Assembly: GCF_000737705.1 (NCBI RefSeq)
Contig: NZ_JPRH01000001.1
Coordinates: forward strand, 1,054,001 to 1,118,000
Direction of reading: 5' to 3'
Source of the DNA: Chryseobacterium soli
GTDB lineage: Bacteria; Bacteroidota; Bacteroidia; Flavobacteriales; Weeksellaceae
DNA length: 64,000 bases
The notes under the pieces were generated by a model. That model was not told the DNA's origin. It was given only the letters and a program-made list of their open reading frames with translations, and made no database searches. Numbering within the stretch: position 1 is the first letter of the stretch; every line of letters starts with the position of its first letter. Shown one piece after another: positions 34,683 to 43,896 of the stretch. The translations under genes and the position numbers were made by a program.

Positions 34683-35450
34683 TTAAATAAGATCTACTTT
34701 ACCTCTAAAAACTTGCTTTGCGGGACCTTCAAGCCAAATGTTCTGGAAGAAATTTCCGTTTTTTTCAGCATGTACTTTAAGATTTCCGCCTAAAGTTTTA
34801 ACTTTTACAGAGATTAGATTATTTTTTTGCAGAAAAGTTAAAGCAGAAGCTGTAACTCCTGTTCCGCAGCTGTAAGTTTCGTCCTCAACGCCTCGTTCAT
34901 AGGTTCTTACGAAAATTTCATCATCTGTAATTTTTTCAACAAAATTTACATTGATGCCTTTTTCTTTATAATTTTCTGAATTTCTGATGCTGTTTCCTTC
35001 CGCAAAAACATTATAATTTACCAAATCTTCAACATATTTTACATAATGCGGCGATCCGGTATCCATTACTGTATCGTTTCCGTCAGTAGAGATCATATTT
35101 ACGTCAATCATTTTTAATTTGATGATCCCATTGTGAATTTCAGCTTCATGTTCACCGTCTATGGCTATGAATTTACATCTGTCTTCAAAAATATCAAGGA
35201 AAAATGCAAAAGCAACCAGGCATCTTCCTCCATTTCCGCACATGGTGCTTTCACCGCCGTCGGAGTTGTAGTACACCATTTTGAAGTCGTATTTATCATC
35301 ATTTTCCAATAAAATAAGTCCGTCTGCACCAATTCCGAAACGTCTGTCACAAAGTTTCCCGATGATTTCTGTATCCTTAGGGAATTGAAGGTCACGGTTG
35401 TCTATCATTACAAAATCATTTCCCGTGCCTTGATATTTATAAAATTCCAT
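34683..35450 (-). CDS. dapF: Diaminopimelate epimerase
   Basis: DapF converts LL- to meso-diaminopimelate for lysine and peptidoglycan synthesis. The start is placed at ATG 35450 (MEFYKYQGTGNDF), giving 255 residues; an earlier TTG would add 10 residues overlapping the promoter box. The two catalytic cysteines are visible in MCGNGGRC (near residue 72) and TYSCGTGVTAS (near residue 203), along with DGLILLE and EDETYSCG. The opening YKYQGTGNDFV is typical of the family. It heads an operon with mltG. Confidence 0.95.
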   Translation of the reverse strand: MEFYKYQGTGNDFVMIDNRDLQFPKDTEIIGKLCDRRFGIGADGLILLENDDKYDFKMVYYNSDGGESTMCGNGGRCLVAFAFFLDIFEDRCKFIAIDGEHEAEIHNGIIKLKMIDVNMISTDGNDTVMDTGSPHYVKYVEDLVNYNVFAEGNSIRNSENYKEKGINVNFVEKITDDEIFVRTYERGVEDETYSCGTGVTASALTFLQKNNLISVKVKTLGGNLKVHAEKNGNFFQNIWLEGPAKQVFRGKVDLI

Positions 35451-35478
35451 ATTTTTCTTCTGTATAAAATTAACGAGC

Positions 35479-35486
35479 AAAATTAC
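35479..35486 (-). promoter_or_regulatory. -7 promoter box of dapF-mltG
   Basis: TAATTTTG on the minus strand matches the -7 box and lies 28 nt before the dapF ATG. Its position rules out the more upstream TTG as a natural start. Confidence 0.5.
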
Positions 35487-35500
35487 TATATTTCAAACAA

Positions 35501-35528
35501 AAAACGAACAGTGTTAGCTGTTCGTTTT
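35501..35528 (-). terminator. Intrinsic terminator after the repeat-rich lipoprotein gene
   Basis: AAAACGAACAG (35501-35511) pairs with CTGTTCGTTTT (35518-35528), 6-nt loop. On the minus strand a T-rich stretch follows. Confidence 0.85.
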
Positions 35529-35544
35529 CTTATTTATAATCGTT

Positions 35545-36210
35545 TTATCTAAACCCGCCTCCGCTTTGTTGTTGTCGGTTAGAATTGGTATTCTGCTGCG
35601 TGTTGCTTGGCGGTGTACTGCTCTGGCTGCTTCCTCTGAATCCACCACTTGAAGATTCGCTTCTGGTGTTGTTTTGATTCTGGTTTTGATTATACTGCTG
35701 TGTATTTCTGAAACCACCATTGTTTTGGTTATTCTGGTTGCTTTGGTTCTGATACGTATTATTCTGCGTTCTGAAACCTCCGCCGCTGTTTCGGGTGCTG
35801 TTGCTATTGCTATTATTTCCTCTGTTGTTGTTAAACCCGCCGCTGTTATTATAACCATTGTTATTGGTAGTACGTGTATTCTGGAATCCGTTATTCGGTC
35901 TCTGTGAAGTTACCGTAGATCTTCTTTCAACATATACTTTTCTTCTGCTGTTTCCGCTGTTATAATAATAATAGGGAGAGCCGTTATCATAATAATAATT
36001 AACATCGTTTCTGTAATAATATCCGTCATTACCATAATAACCTCCGCTTCCATAATATCCTGAAGGTGCATAATAATATCCGTTATTATAATAGGGGTCT
36101 CCATATCCATAGGAAGAACCGTTGCTGCCATATCCGTCAGCATACGCTAAACATGATGATAAACTAGCTATAGCAAAAATGCTTACCGCTATTTTAAATA
36201 AATTTTTCAT
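35545..36210 (-). CDS. Gly/Tyr/Asn/Gln-rich repeat lipoprotein
   Basis: The 221-residue protein has a lipoprotein signal with Cys20 in SLSSC, then a Tyr/Gly-rich region (about 26-85, many GYY and YYY units), a short basic linker (RRKVYVERR), and an Asn/Gln/Ser-rich tail (about 105-221). The tail carries GGF units near residues 124, 144, 165, 189 and 218, the last four as GGFR, spaced 21-29 residues. There is no recognised domain. It resembles low-complexity, possibly self-associating surface proteins. It is 10 bp downstream of pnuC in the same unit, and a terminator follows. Function unknown; a structural role at the envelope is a guess. Confidence 0.7.
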   Translation of the reverse strand: MKNLFKIAVSIFAIASLSSCLAYADGYGSNGSSYGYGDPYYNNGYYYAPSGYYGSGGYYGNDGYYYRNDVNYYYDNGSPYYYYNSGNSRRKVYVERRSTVTSQRPNNGFQNTRTTNNNGYNNSGGFNNNRGNNSNSNSTRNSGGGFRTQNNTYQNQSNQNNQNNGGFRNTQQYNQNQNQNNTRSESSSGGFRGSSQSSTPPSNTQQNTNSNRQQQSGGGFR

Positions 36211-36220
36211 GACTTTATTG

Positions 36221-36886
36221 CTATTTTTTTTCTTTAAAACTTTTTTTCCATTTAAGGTATCCGATGATAGCCATTATAGTAAATACCAAATATTGAACCG
36301 AAGTGATTCCAAGTCCCTTAAAAATCATCATGGGCATGCAAATAAAATCGCCGATAATCCAGAAGATCCAGTTCTCAATGCGCTGTTTGGCCATAAACCA
36401 CATGCCGACTAAAAATATAGAAGTGGTGAGTACGTCCAGCCAATTTGCCCAATCAAGATGATAAAGTCCCAAACTGGTTCCTTCCATAGAGAAGGCATTA
36501 TCAATATAAGGTTTGTAATAATAAATAATTGTAACCAGAGCCAGACTTAAAATAAAAAGGAAAATACCAAATACCCATTCTCTTTTTGTGGCCCAGGAAA
36601 CTTCGACGTGAATGTTATCTTCGGAATTCTTAGCCCATAGCACCCAGCCGTAGATGCTCATGGCCGTATAATATACATTGATCATACAATCACCCAGTAA
36701 ACCGAAATTAAAAAGGATATATACATAGATCAAAGTAGAAATAATCCCTGTAGGGTAGACCCAGATGTTTTTTTTAATGGAAAAATAAACACTCAGGACT
36801 CCAAACAAGGCTCCTGTGGCTTCCAGTAAAATTTGTAAAGCAGTGTACGTTTCATAGGGCTTTACAAAAAGATCGTATACATTCAT
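36221..36886 (-). CDS. pnuC: Nicotinamide riboside/mononucleotide transporter PnuC
   Basis: PnuC imports an NAD precursor (nicotinamide riboside) across the inner membrane. The 221-residue protein has about seven hydrophobic helices and the family motifs VYPTGIISTLIY (near residue 43), YYTAMSIYGWVLW (near residue 72) and NWIFWIIGDFICMPMM (near residue 178), with the conserved Trp and Asn residues that line the substrate site. No NAD salvage gene is adjacent in this window, so pairing with a NadR-type kinase elsewhere is inference. A -7 box lies only 5 nt before the start. Confidence 0.94.
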   Translation of the reverse strand: MNVYDLFVKPYETYTALQILLEATGALFGVLSVYFSIKKNIWVYPTGIISTLIYVYILFNFGLLGDCMINVYYTAMSIYGWVLWAKNSEDNIHVEVSWATKREWVFGIFLFILSLALVTIIYYYKPYIDNAFSMEGTSLGLYHLDWANWLDVLTTSIFLVGMWFMAKQRIENWIFWIIGDFICMPMMIFKGLGITSVQYLVFTIMAIIGYLKWKKSFKEKK

Positions 36887-36891
36887 GCGCC

Positions 36892-36899
36892 CAAAAATA
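36892..36899 (-). promoter_or_regulatory. -7 promoter box of pnuC
   Basis: TATTTTTG on the minus strand lies 5 nt before the ATG, with a TTTTCG possible -33 about 20 bp further upstream. It predicts a near-leaderless transcript. Confidence 0.55.
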
Positions 36900-37053
36900 A
36901 GGAAAAATTCAGAATGACCGAAAAATGAGTTAAATTGTATGTAAATCAGTTTTTTATATTTTAAAATTTAAATTTAATGATGAAAGTTTGCCAATAAACG
37001 TTAGTATTTCTAAATTTTTTATATTTTCGTAAATCTTTAATAAATAATAAAAT

Positions 37054-38697
37054 ATGTCTAAAATTTGGGTTAAGAAACCAATGAGCGCTTATGAAGCTGA
37101 TATCAAAAAGAGTCAGTTGAAACGCGTTTTAGGAAAATGGAGTCTTACTGCTATTGGAATCGGAGCAATTATCGGAGGAGGAATTTTTGTACTTACGGGA
37201 ACAGGAGCTTATTATAATGCAGGGCCGGCACTGGCGCTGTCATTTGTCATAGCAGGGATTGCCTGTGTATTTGCAGCGCTTTGTTATGCGGAGTTTGCTT
37301 CCATCCTTCCTGTTGAAGGTTCAGCATATGCCTATGCGTACGGAACAGTGGGTGAGATTTTTGCATGGGTCATAGGATGGGGATTAATTTTAGAATATGC
37401 CATGGGATCCATGACGGTTGCCGTATCCTGGTCCGGATATTTTGGGAAACTGCTCAAAATGTTTGGCCTTCATCTTCCCATGTGGCTCACAACAGATCCT
37501 GGAACAGCACATAAAGCTTTTGGTGAAGCCACAAAACAAATTGCAGACGGTAATCTATCTCCGGATAAATTAAAAGCATTTCAAGCGACTATCGATATGT
37601 ACAACAGTGCTCCGGAAATTTTCAATATGAAACTTTTCTTAAACTTTCCGGCATTGGTGATTGTATTGTTTGTAATATCAATCTTAATCAGAGGAACAAA
37701 AGGAGCGGCAAAAGCAAATAACTTTATTGTAATCCTTAAAGTTTCAGCGATTATTTTTGTGATTGTTGCAGGGGCATTTATTATTATTAATTCCGGGCAT
37801 GGTCTTCAGAACTGGACGCCGTTTATTCCTGAAGCTACAACTATTACCGAGAATGGTGTTTCCCATTCAGCCTATGGAATAGGAGGAGTCGTAGCCGGAG
37901 CATCCGCTATTTTCTTTGCGTATGTAGGATTCGATGCCGTTTCAACACAGGCTGGAGAGGCCATTAATCCTAAGAAGGATGTACCTTTCGCGATTATTGC
38001 TTCACTGATTATCTGTACCCTTTTATATATATTGGTTTCCCTGGTATTAACAGGGATGATGCATTATACTGATTTTAATCCACTTGGAAAATATCCGGAC
38101 GCTATTAAAGCTCCCGTAGCCTATGCATTTGATATTGCAGGATATGCCTGGGCAGGATACATTATCACGATTGCAGCGACAGTAGGTCTGATTTCTGTAT
38201 TGATGGTAATGATTATGGGACAGTCCAGAATTTTCTTAGGAATGTCTAAAGACGGATTGATCCCGGCTACCTTTGCAAAAGTAAATCCTACTACGGGAGT
38301 TCCTACCAAAAACCTTATTATTTTAGGAGGAGTTATTTCTGTAGTTGCTTCTCTTACCCCTATTAACGATCTGGCACACATGACCAGCTTCGGAACATTG
38401 TTCGCATTTACGATGGTATGTGTAGCGGTTTGGGTATTAAGAGTAAAAGAACCTGCTTTACAAAGAAACTTTAAAGTTCCTGCTCTACCGGTTATTGCAT
38501 GTTTAGGAATTGCTATTAATGTATACCTGATTTTCAACTTAAGCATCGAAGCTCAAAAGTATTCTTTTGCATGGTTGCTGATTGGAGTCGTTATCTATTT
38601 CCTTTACAGTAAAAGACACTCTAAACTTCAAAACGGAGAATATGGAGAGACTTTTAAAGCTGAACAGGAGCCTTTAGAAAAACCAAATTTAGACTAG
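37054..38697 (+). CDS. APC-family amino-acid permease
   Basis: The 547-residue inner-membrane protein is an amino acid-polyamine-organocation transporter. Helix 1 has the characteristic IGIGAIIGGGIFVLTG unwound glycine motif near residues 37-52, and SFVIAGIACVFAALCYAEFA follows. About twelve to fourteen hydrophobic segments are present. The helix-6 region holds SAIFFAYVGFDAVSTQAGEAINPKKDVP (near residue 280), typical of the CAT (cationic amino-acid) branch. A roughly 50-residue soluble loop near residues 145-190 is longer than usual. Substrate choice is not readable from sequence. A terminator closes the unit. Confidence 0.9.
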   Translation: MSKIWVKKPMSAYEADIKKSQLKRVLGKWSLTAIGIGAIIGGGIFVLTGTGAYYNAGPALALSFVIAGIACVFAALCYAEFASILPVEGSAYAYAYGTVGEIFAWVIGWGLILEYAMGSMTVAVSWSGYFGKLLKMFGLHLPMWLTTDPGTAHKAFGEATKQIADGNLSPDKLKAFQATIDMYNSAPEIFNMKLFLNFPALVIVLFVISILIRGTKGAAKANNFIVILKVSAIIFVIVAGAFIIINSGHGLQNWTPFIPEATTITENGVSHSAYGIGGVVAGASAIFFAYVGFDAVSTQAGEAINPKKDVPFAIIASLIICTLLYILVSLVLTGMMHYTDFNPLGKYPDAIKAPVAYAFDIAGYAWAGYIITIAATVGLISVLMVMIMGQSRIFLGMSKDGLIPATFAKVNPTTGVPTKNLIILGGVISVVASLTPINDLAHMTSFGTLFAFTMVCVAVWVLRVKEPALQRNFKVPALPVIACLGIAINVYLIFNLSIEAQKYSFAWLLIGVVIYFLYSKRHSKLQNGEYGETFKAEQEPLEKPNLD

Positions 38698-38716
38698 TAC
38701 TAAAATATAAAGTAAA

Positions 38717-38745
38717 AAAATCCACAGATTTCTGTGGATTTTTTA
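38717..38745 (+). terminator. Intrinsic terminator after the permease gene
   Basis: AAAATCCACAGA (38717-38728) pairs with TCTGTGGATTTT (38731-38742) with a 2-nt loop, followed by T residues. Confidence 0.9.
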
Positions 38746-38751
38746 TTTTTG
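38744..38751 (+). promoter_or_regulatory. -7 promoter box of the Asp-box protein gene
   Basis: TATTTTTG overlaps the T tail of the preceding terminator and lies 6 nt before ATG 38758. It is compact packing of a terminator and a promoter. Confidence 0.5.
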
Positions 38752-38757
38752 TCTGAT

Positions 38758-39771
38758 ATGAAAAAACTATTTTCACTTTCACTGGCCTGTGCCGGAATAC
38801 TGGCTTTTTCCCAGCAGGTGAGTTTCAAAACGATATTCACGGATAAGATCAGCATACGTGCTCTTGAAATCTATGATGGAAAAATATGGTACAGTGGCAC
38901 GGAATCAAAATTTGGTTTTGTAGATCTTAAAAACCCGGATCATCAGAAACAGGTTAAACTGTACGATGAAAAACTTCAGTTTAGAACACTAGCTCAGGAT
39001 CAAAATAATTTTTATACCATTAATATTGAAAGTCCTGCCCGTTTTTTTAAGATTGATAAAAAGAACCTGACATCACAGATTGTTTTTACAGACATGACGA
39101 AAACTGCTTTTTATGATGCTTTTCACTTTGTCAATGATCGTCTCGCTTATGCTTTTAGTGATTCAGACGGAGAGTATAGAAAATTACGCCTGACCGTTTA
39201 TAACAATAATCAATGGAGTTTCCTTAAGAATGACGTTCAATTAAAAGAGGGGGAAGCGGCATTTGCAGCCAGCAATACCAATATTGCTTCCACTAAAAAT
39301 TATGTATGGATTGCAACAGGAGGTAAAGCGTCAAGAATAATAAGGCTTACGCGTAAAAATGACCAGTTTGAAATTTTTAATACGCCTGTTATTCAGGGAG
39401 AATCTTCCCAGGGAATATACTCTATAGATTTTTATGATGACCAGTTCGGAATTGCAGCTGGCGGAGATTATACCAAACAAGAAGCCAATATCAACAATAT
39501 TGCAACCACCTATGATGGTGGAAAAACCTGGAAGATTCAGGCTTCCGGGCAGAATGCAGGGTATACCACCTGCGTGAAAATTAAACCGGGCTCCAAAGGA
39601 AAAGAAATCATCGCAATTGGAGACCAGCATATAAGCTATTCTTCAGATTTTGGGAAGACATGGAAAAAAATTTCAGATGAAAAAGGGTTTTTCGTTGGGA
39701 AATGGGTAAATAAAAACTCGGTGGTACTGGCAGGAAAAGACAGAATAGCCGTTATCGAAATAAAACTCTAA
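38758..39771 (+). CDS. Secreted Asp-box (BNR) repeat propeller protein, Ycf48-like
   Basis: From ATG 38758 the protein has 337 residues; an earlier GTG lies inside the terminator hairpin and is rejected. A signal peptide (MKKLFSLSLACAGILAFSQ) is followed by a beta-propeller with Asp-box motifs TTYDGGKTWK (near residue 255) and SYSSDFGKTWK (near residue 302). The layout resembles photosystem II assembly factor Ycf48-like and oxidoreductase-annotated proteins of flavobacteria, whose function is unknown. The propeller would act in the periplasm as a binding scaffold. No catalytic residues are identifiable. Confidence 0.78.
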   Translation: MKKLFSLSLACAGILAFSQQVSFKTIFTDKISIRALEIYDGKIWYSGTESKFGFVDLKNPDHQKQVKLYDEKLQFRTLAQDQNNFYTINIESPARFFKIDKKNLTSQIVFTDMTKTAFYDAFHFVNDRLAYAFSDSDGEYRKLRLTVYNNNQWSFLKNDVQLKEGEAAFAASNTNIASTKNYVWIATGGKASRIIRLTRKNDQFEIFNTPVIQGESSQGIYSIDFYDDQFGIAAGGDYTKQEANINNIATTYDGGKTWKIQASGQNAGYTTCVKIKPGSKGKEIIAIGDQHISYSSDFGKTWKKISDEKGFFVGKWVNKNSVVLAGKDRIAVIEIKL

Positions 39772-39894
39772 CTTGATTTTAGATACAAAAATAATCACTG
39801 AGCAAATTAAAATGTAGATCGGAGAAATAGAAGATATCTTTACGAATACAGTCTGTTTAAAATTACTTCGCCTTACTTTTACACAAAATTGTAC

Positions 39895-40806
39895 ATGAAG
39901 AATATGAAATTAATGCTGATGCTCTTCCTTCCAGCTCTGTTTTTCGGCCAGAAAATGAGAGTGTTCATATTAGCCGGACAATCGAATATGAACGGTTTTG
40001 GATACAATAAAGATCTTCCCAGTGATTTGAAAAATTATAAAGATGTTTATATTTTTCAGGGAAATTCTGTAGCGGATGGTGAAATAAATGGAGGAACCGG
40101 AAAATGGGAAGCCCTAAAGCCAGGGCACGGAACAGGATTTAAAACAGACGGAACAACCAATATACTTTCAGACAGGTTCGGATTAGAATTATCATTTGCA
40201 AAAAGGATGAAAGAATTATTTCCCAAGGATAAAATCCTGTTGATCAAATATGCCAGGGAAGGAACTTCTATCGATAGCCTTGCAGCAGCTGATTTCGGAT
40301 GTTGGGATGCCGATTTTCAGGGCAAAAACGGAATCAATCAATATGATCATTTTTTGAAAACATTAAAAAATGCCTTAGCCGAAACTGATGTTGACAGAAA
40401 TGGGAAAAAAGATGAGCTGGTTCCTTCAGGGATTTTATGGATGCAGGGCGAAAGTGATGCAGGCTATACGGAGGAGATTGCCAATCATTATTACGATCAT
40501 CTGAAAGTATTGATGAACCAGATGCGGGCGGCTTTATTAACGGATGATCTTCCTGTGGTGATCGGAAAAATTTCAGATTCAGGGAAAAATGAAAAAGGAA
40601 AAGTCTGGCCAAAAGGAGAGCTGGTACAATATGCGCAGGAAAAATTTGTCAATGATGATAAGAACGCCGCCATTGTACGATCCACGAAAAAATACAATTA
40701 CGGTAATGATCCATGGCATTATGACAGTGCAGGTTATATCGATTTGGGTGAAAATTTTGCGAATGAAGTATTTAGACTCATTATAAATTTCGAAAATAAA
40801 CCCTAA
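39895..40806 (+). CDS. Sialate O-acetylesterase-like carbohydrate esterase (SASA/CE6)
   Basis: I start at ATG 39895 (303 residues, MKNMKLMLML). A TTG two codons earlier and an ATG nine bases later are alternatives. The signal peptide ends near ALFFGQ, and the catalytic serine lies in FILAGQSNMNG (near residue 31), the SGNH block I of the SASA/CE6 family. IKYAREGTSI, WMQGESDAG (near residue 184) and DPWHYDSAGY near the C-terminus supply the oxyanion and Asp-His elements. It would remove acetyl groups from sugars in the periplasm or outside the cell. Confidence 0.87.
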   Translation: MKNMKLMLMLFLPALFFGQKMRVFILAGQSNMNGFGYNKDLPSDLKNYKDVYIFQGNSVADGEINGGTGKWEALKPGHGTGFKTDGTTNILSDRFGLELSFAKRMKELFPKDKILLIKYAREGTSIDSLAAADFGCWDADFQGKNGINQYDHFLKTLKNALAETDVDRNGKKDELVPSGILWMQGESDAGYTEEIANHYYDHLKVLMNQMRAALLTDDLPVVIGKISDSGKNEKGKVWPKGELVQYAQEKFVNDDKNAAIVRSTKKYNYGNDPWHYDSAGYIDLGENFANEVFRLIINFENKP

Positions 40807-40840
40807 TATAACTCATGATTCAAAATCCATAACTTATTTT

Positions 40841-40848
40841 TAATTTTG
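40841..40848 (+). promoter_or_regulatory. -7 promoter box of hemN
   Basis: TAATTTTG lies 48 nt before the preferred ATG 40897 and contains the upstream TTG that would otherwise start a longer frame. This supports the later start. Confidence 0.5.
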
Positions 40849-40896
40849 CATTACGAAATCCTTTTTGAGGTTTCACCTATAAAATTTAAATTTTCA

Positions 40897-42255
40897 ATGA
40901 ATTCTTTAATAGATAAATATAATATTCCCGGACCAAGATATACTTCATATCCTACGGTTCCTTATTGGGATGAGACTACATTTTCACCTGAAAAATGGAA
41001 AGAAAGTGTAATCAGGTCTTTTAACGAGACAAATGGGGAAGAGGGAATTTCTATTTATATACATCTTCCTTTTTGTGAGGCTTTATGTACTTTCTGTGCC
41101 TGTCATAAAAGGATTACGAAACAGCATAGTGTTGAGATTCCTTATCTTGAAAGCGTACTGAAAGAGTGGAAGCTTTATCTGGAACTTTTTAATGAAAAAC
41201 CAAAATTAAAGGAACTTCATCTTGGAGGTGGAACGCCTACTTTTTTCTCTCCAAAAAATTTAAAAGCATTACTGGAAGGAATTTTTGAAAGCGTAGATAT
41301 TGCTGAACATCCTGAATTTTCTTTTGAAGGACATCCGAACAATACGACCAGAGAACATCTTCAGACATTATATGATCTTGGATTTCGCAGAGTAAGTTTT
41401 GGGGTTCAGGATTATGATCCGAAAGTTCAGAAAGCAATCAACAGGATACAACCTTTTGAAAAAGTGAAGGAAGTAACAGAGTTGGCCAGAGAAATCGGAT
41501 ACAGAGGGATCAGCCATGATCTTGTTTTCGGGCTTCCGCATCAGCATTGGGATGCTATGGAACATACAATTCGCAAAACGCTTGAATTAAAACCGGACAG
41601 ACTTGCATTTTATTCTTATGCCCACGTTCCATGGGTAAAAGGTGTAGGACAGAGAGGTTTTGATGAAAATGATTTACCAAGTGGAGAAGAAAAACGCCGT
41701 CTGTATGAAGATGGAAAAAAACTGCTTCAGGATTTAGGGTATATTGAGGTGGGAATGGATCATTTCTCTCTGGAGCATGATGACTTGTACCAATCATTGA
41801 TTCAAAAAAAACTGCACAGAAACTTCATGGGATATACTTCCAGCAAAACTCAGCTGATGGTTGGTCTTGGAATGTCTTCTATTTCAGATTCGTGGTATGC
41901 TTTTGCTCAAAATGTAAAAACGGTTGAAGAATATCAGAAAGCAGTTGAAGAAGGCGTAATTCCTGTTGTGAAGGGACATATTTTAAATAAAGAAGATCTG
42001 ATTGTGCGAAGACATATTCTGAACTTAATGTGTCAGCTTGAAACTTCTTTTGATGCTGAGACATCTTTCCCTGAACTGGATAATGCCTTAGAAATGCTGA
42101 AAGAAATGGAAAATGATGAGTTGGTAGAAATCCATGGTAAGGAAATTAAAATTACTGAAAAGGGAAGGGCATTTACGAGAAATGTAGCAATGGTTTTTGA
42201 CCTCAGAATGATGCGTAATAAGCCTGAAACCAGAATTTTTTCGATGACGATATAA
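40897..42255 (+). CDS. hemN: Oxygen-independent coproporphyrinogen III oxidase
   Basis: HemN is a radical-SAM enzyme that decarboxylates coproporphyrinogen III without oxygen in haem synthesis. From ATG 40897 (MNSLIDKYNIPGPRYTSYPT) it has 452 residues. The iron-sulphur ligands are in CEALCTFCACHKR (Cys-x3-Cys-x2-Cys, near residue 60), preceded by SIYIHLPF. LHLGGGTPTFF (near residue 108) and RVSFGVQDYDPKVQ belong to the SAM-binding core. The opening GPRYTSYPT is diagnostic of true HemN and separates it from the HemW proteins. It stands between two terminators and is transcribed alone. Confidence 0.95.
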   Translation: MNSLIDKYNIPGPRYTSYPTVPYWDETTFSPEKWKESVIRSFNETNGEEGISIYIHLPFCEALCTFCACHKRITKQHSVEIPYLESVLKEWKLYLELFNEKPKLKELHLGGGTPTFFSPKNLKALLEGIFESVDIAEHPEFSFEGHPNNTTREHLQTLYDLGFRRVSFGVQDYDPKVQKAINRIQPFEKVKEVTELAREIGYRGISHDLVFGLPHQHWDAMEHTIRKTLELKPDRLAFYSYAHVPWVKGVGQRGFDENDLPSGEEKRRLYEDGKKLLQDLGYIEVGMDHFSLEHDDLYQSLIQKKLHRNFMGYTSSKTQLMVGLGMSSISDSWYAFAQNVKTVEEYQKAVEEGVIPVVKGHILNKEDLIVRRHILNLMCQLETSFDAETSFPELDNALEMLKEMENDELVEIHGKEIKITEKGRAFTRNVAMVFDLRMMRNKPETRIFSMTI

Positions 42256-42258
42256 AAT

Positions 42259-42287
42259 AAAAAGCGATTCTATATGAATCGCTTTTT
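42259..42287. terminator. Bidirectional terminator after hemN
   Basis: AAAAAGCGATTC (42259-42270) pairs with GAATCGCTTTTT (42276-42287), 5-nt loop. It serves hemN and the convergent sugar dehydrogenase gene. Confidence 0.9.
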
Positions 42288-42306
42288 AAATATAAGGAGC
42301 TCCAAG

Positions 42307-43677
42307 TTATTTTACAATCAGTTTCTGACTGTACGATTTCAGATCTCCGGATTTCAAAATGAGATAGTACACTCCGGAAGGAATTCCTGAAATATCTACA
42401 CTGTTATCGCTGTTGATCTTGGTACCTTCCAGGACTCTTCTTCCTTCAGCACTGATGATTTCAGCGGTACTGTTTTTATCTTGTAGACCTTCAATAAATA
42501 CTTTTTTTGAAGCTGGATTTGGATACATTTTTAATTCATTTAAATGAGTATTTTCCTGGGTAGACAATGTTCCGGTCGTAATTTTATAAATTTTCCCGGT
42601 ATTCAGTGCTGCTACGAACAGATCTTTTTGTGCGTTTTGTCCGAATGTTGAAAAACTGCTTCCCGAATACGCTGAAGTCCAGATTACCGAGTTATCCGTA
42701 TTCAGTATTCCAATCTGGGAAGAACAGTAATCAGCAAAGAAGTATCTGCCCTGAAGAGATGGATATTGAGTGCCTCTATACACATATCCTCCCGTGATAG
42801 AACATTTTCCTCCCGAATGGTCATAAACTGCAACAGGGAAAGTTAATGTTGATGAATTGGGACATCCGGCAGTATTATAAGTACTGTTTCCTTCATAGCA
42901 ACGCCAGCCGTAATTAAGCCCAGCCTGGGTGATCGGCATTTTATTGATTTCCTCAATGGCTCCCTGGCCTACATCTGCAATCATTGCATTTCCGGTCGTG
43001 ATGTCAAAAGAAAATTTCCATGCATTTCGAAGCCCATAAGCCCAGACTTCATCGGCACCATCAACACTGGTACCCACAAAGGGATTGTCTGACGGGATAT
43101 TGTATGGACCTGTAGCATTAACGTCAATTCTAAGCATTTTCCCCAACAGGGCATTTTTGTTTTGGGCATTGTTATTGGGATCTCCGCCGCTTCCGCCGTC
43201 ACCGGTGATGACCCATAAATTTCCGTCAGGAGCAAAATGAATACTGCCTCCGTTATGGTTGGTAAAAGGTTTTGTAATATTCAGCATGATTTTTTCAGAG
43301 TTGGGATCTGCTGCATTCGGATCGGTAGTACTGACGGTGTATCTGGAAAGTGTGATATTTCCGTCGGTGTTGTTGTAATACACAAAAAAATACCCGTTAG
43401 TAGAGTATTGTGGGTGGAACGCAAGTCCTAAAAGTCCTCTTTCGCCATTAAAGGTAACTTTTGAGCTGATATTTAAAAAATTGGCGGCATTGACGGTTCC
43501 ATTCGGCTGGACAATTTTTATGATTCCGTCTTGCTGTACAACAAACAGCCTGCTGTCGCCAGCGTTGGTAATTTCGACCGGATTGGAGAGCCCGGTAGCA
43601 AATTCTTCCAAATTAATGTTTTGGGCATTAAGAATTAAGGAAGAAAAAATACTTACGCTAAAAAGTAGATTTTTCAT
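42307..43677 (-). CDS. PQQ-type glucose/sorbosone dehydrogenase-like protein, T9SS cargo
   Basis: The 456-residue precursor has a signal peptide (MKNLLFSVSIFSSLILNAQ) and a six-bladed propeller of the glucose/sorbosone dehydrogenase type (about 20-355). Typical segments are NPVEITNAGDSRLFVVQQDG, GLLGLAFHPQY (near residue 95), NHNGGSIHFAPDGNLWVITGDGG (near residue 140) and DEVWAYGLRNAWKFS (near residue 205). The last 75 residues form a type A T9SS sorting domain (MYPNPASKKVFIEG and SGVYYLILKSGD, ending KLIVK). It is thus predicted to be secreted through T9SS to oxidise a sugar outside the cell. The PQQ cofactor is inferred from the family. Confidence 0.9.
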   Translation of the reverse strand: MKNLLFSVSIFSSLILNAQNINLEEFATGLSNPVEITNAGDSRLFVVQQDGIIKIVQPNGTVNAANFLNISSKVTFNGERGLLGLAFHPQYSTNGYFFVYYNNTDGNITLSRYTVSTTDPNAADPNSEKIMLNITKPFTNHNGGSIHFAPDGNLWVITGDGGSGGDPNNNAQNKNALLGKMLRIDVNATGPYNIPSDNPFVGTSVDGADEVWAYGLRNAWKFSFDITTGNAMIADVGQGAIEEINKMPITQAGLNYGWRCYEGNSTYNTAGCPNSSTLTFPVAVYDHSGGKCSITGGYVYRGTQYPSLQGRYFFADYCSSQIGILNTDNSVIWTSAYSGSSFSTFGQNAQKDLFVAALNTGKIYKITTGTLSTQENTHLNELKMYPNPASKKVFIEGLQDKNSTAEIISAEGRRVLEGTKINSDNSVDISGIPSGVYYLILKSGDLKSYSQKLIVK

Positions 43678-43859
43678 AATATTTTGATGTTTAGTGGGTT
43701 GATTAGATGAATGAAAATTTCATACCAACAGGAATTTGAAAATTTCACTATAATTCAGGTGAAAAAATGCTAAATAGTAAAAAGAAATTAAAATGCCGAT
43801 ATATCTGAAAATAAACCGTTTCTGCTGTTAAAAAATTCATAAAATATAAAGAAAATCAT

Positions 43860-43867
43860 TATATTTG
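43860..43867 (+). promoter_or_regulatory. -7 promoter box of secDF
   Basis: TATATTTG matches the -7 consensus and lies 29 nt before the secDF ATG. Confidence 0.55.
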
Positions 43868-43896
43868 CCGACTTAATTTAACGTAGTTATAACAAA

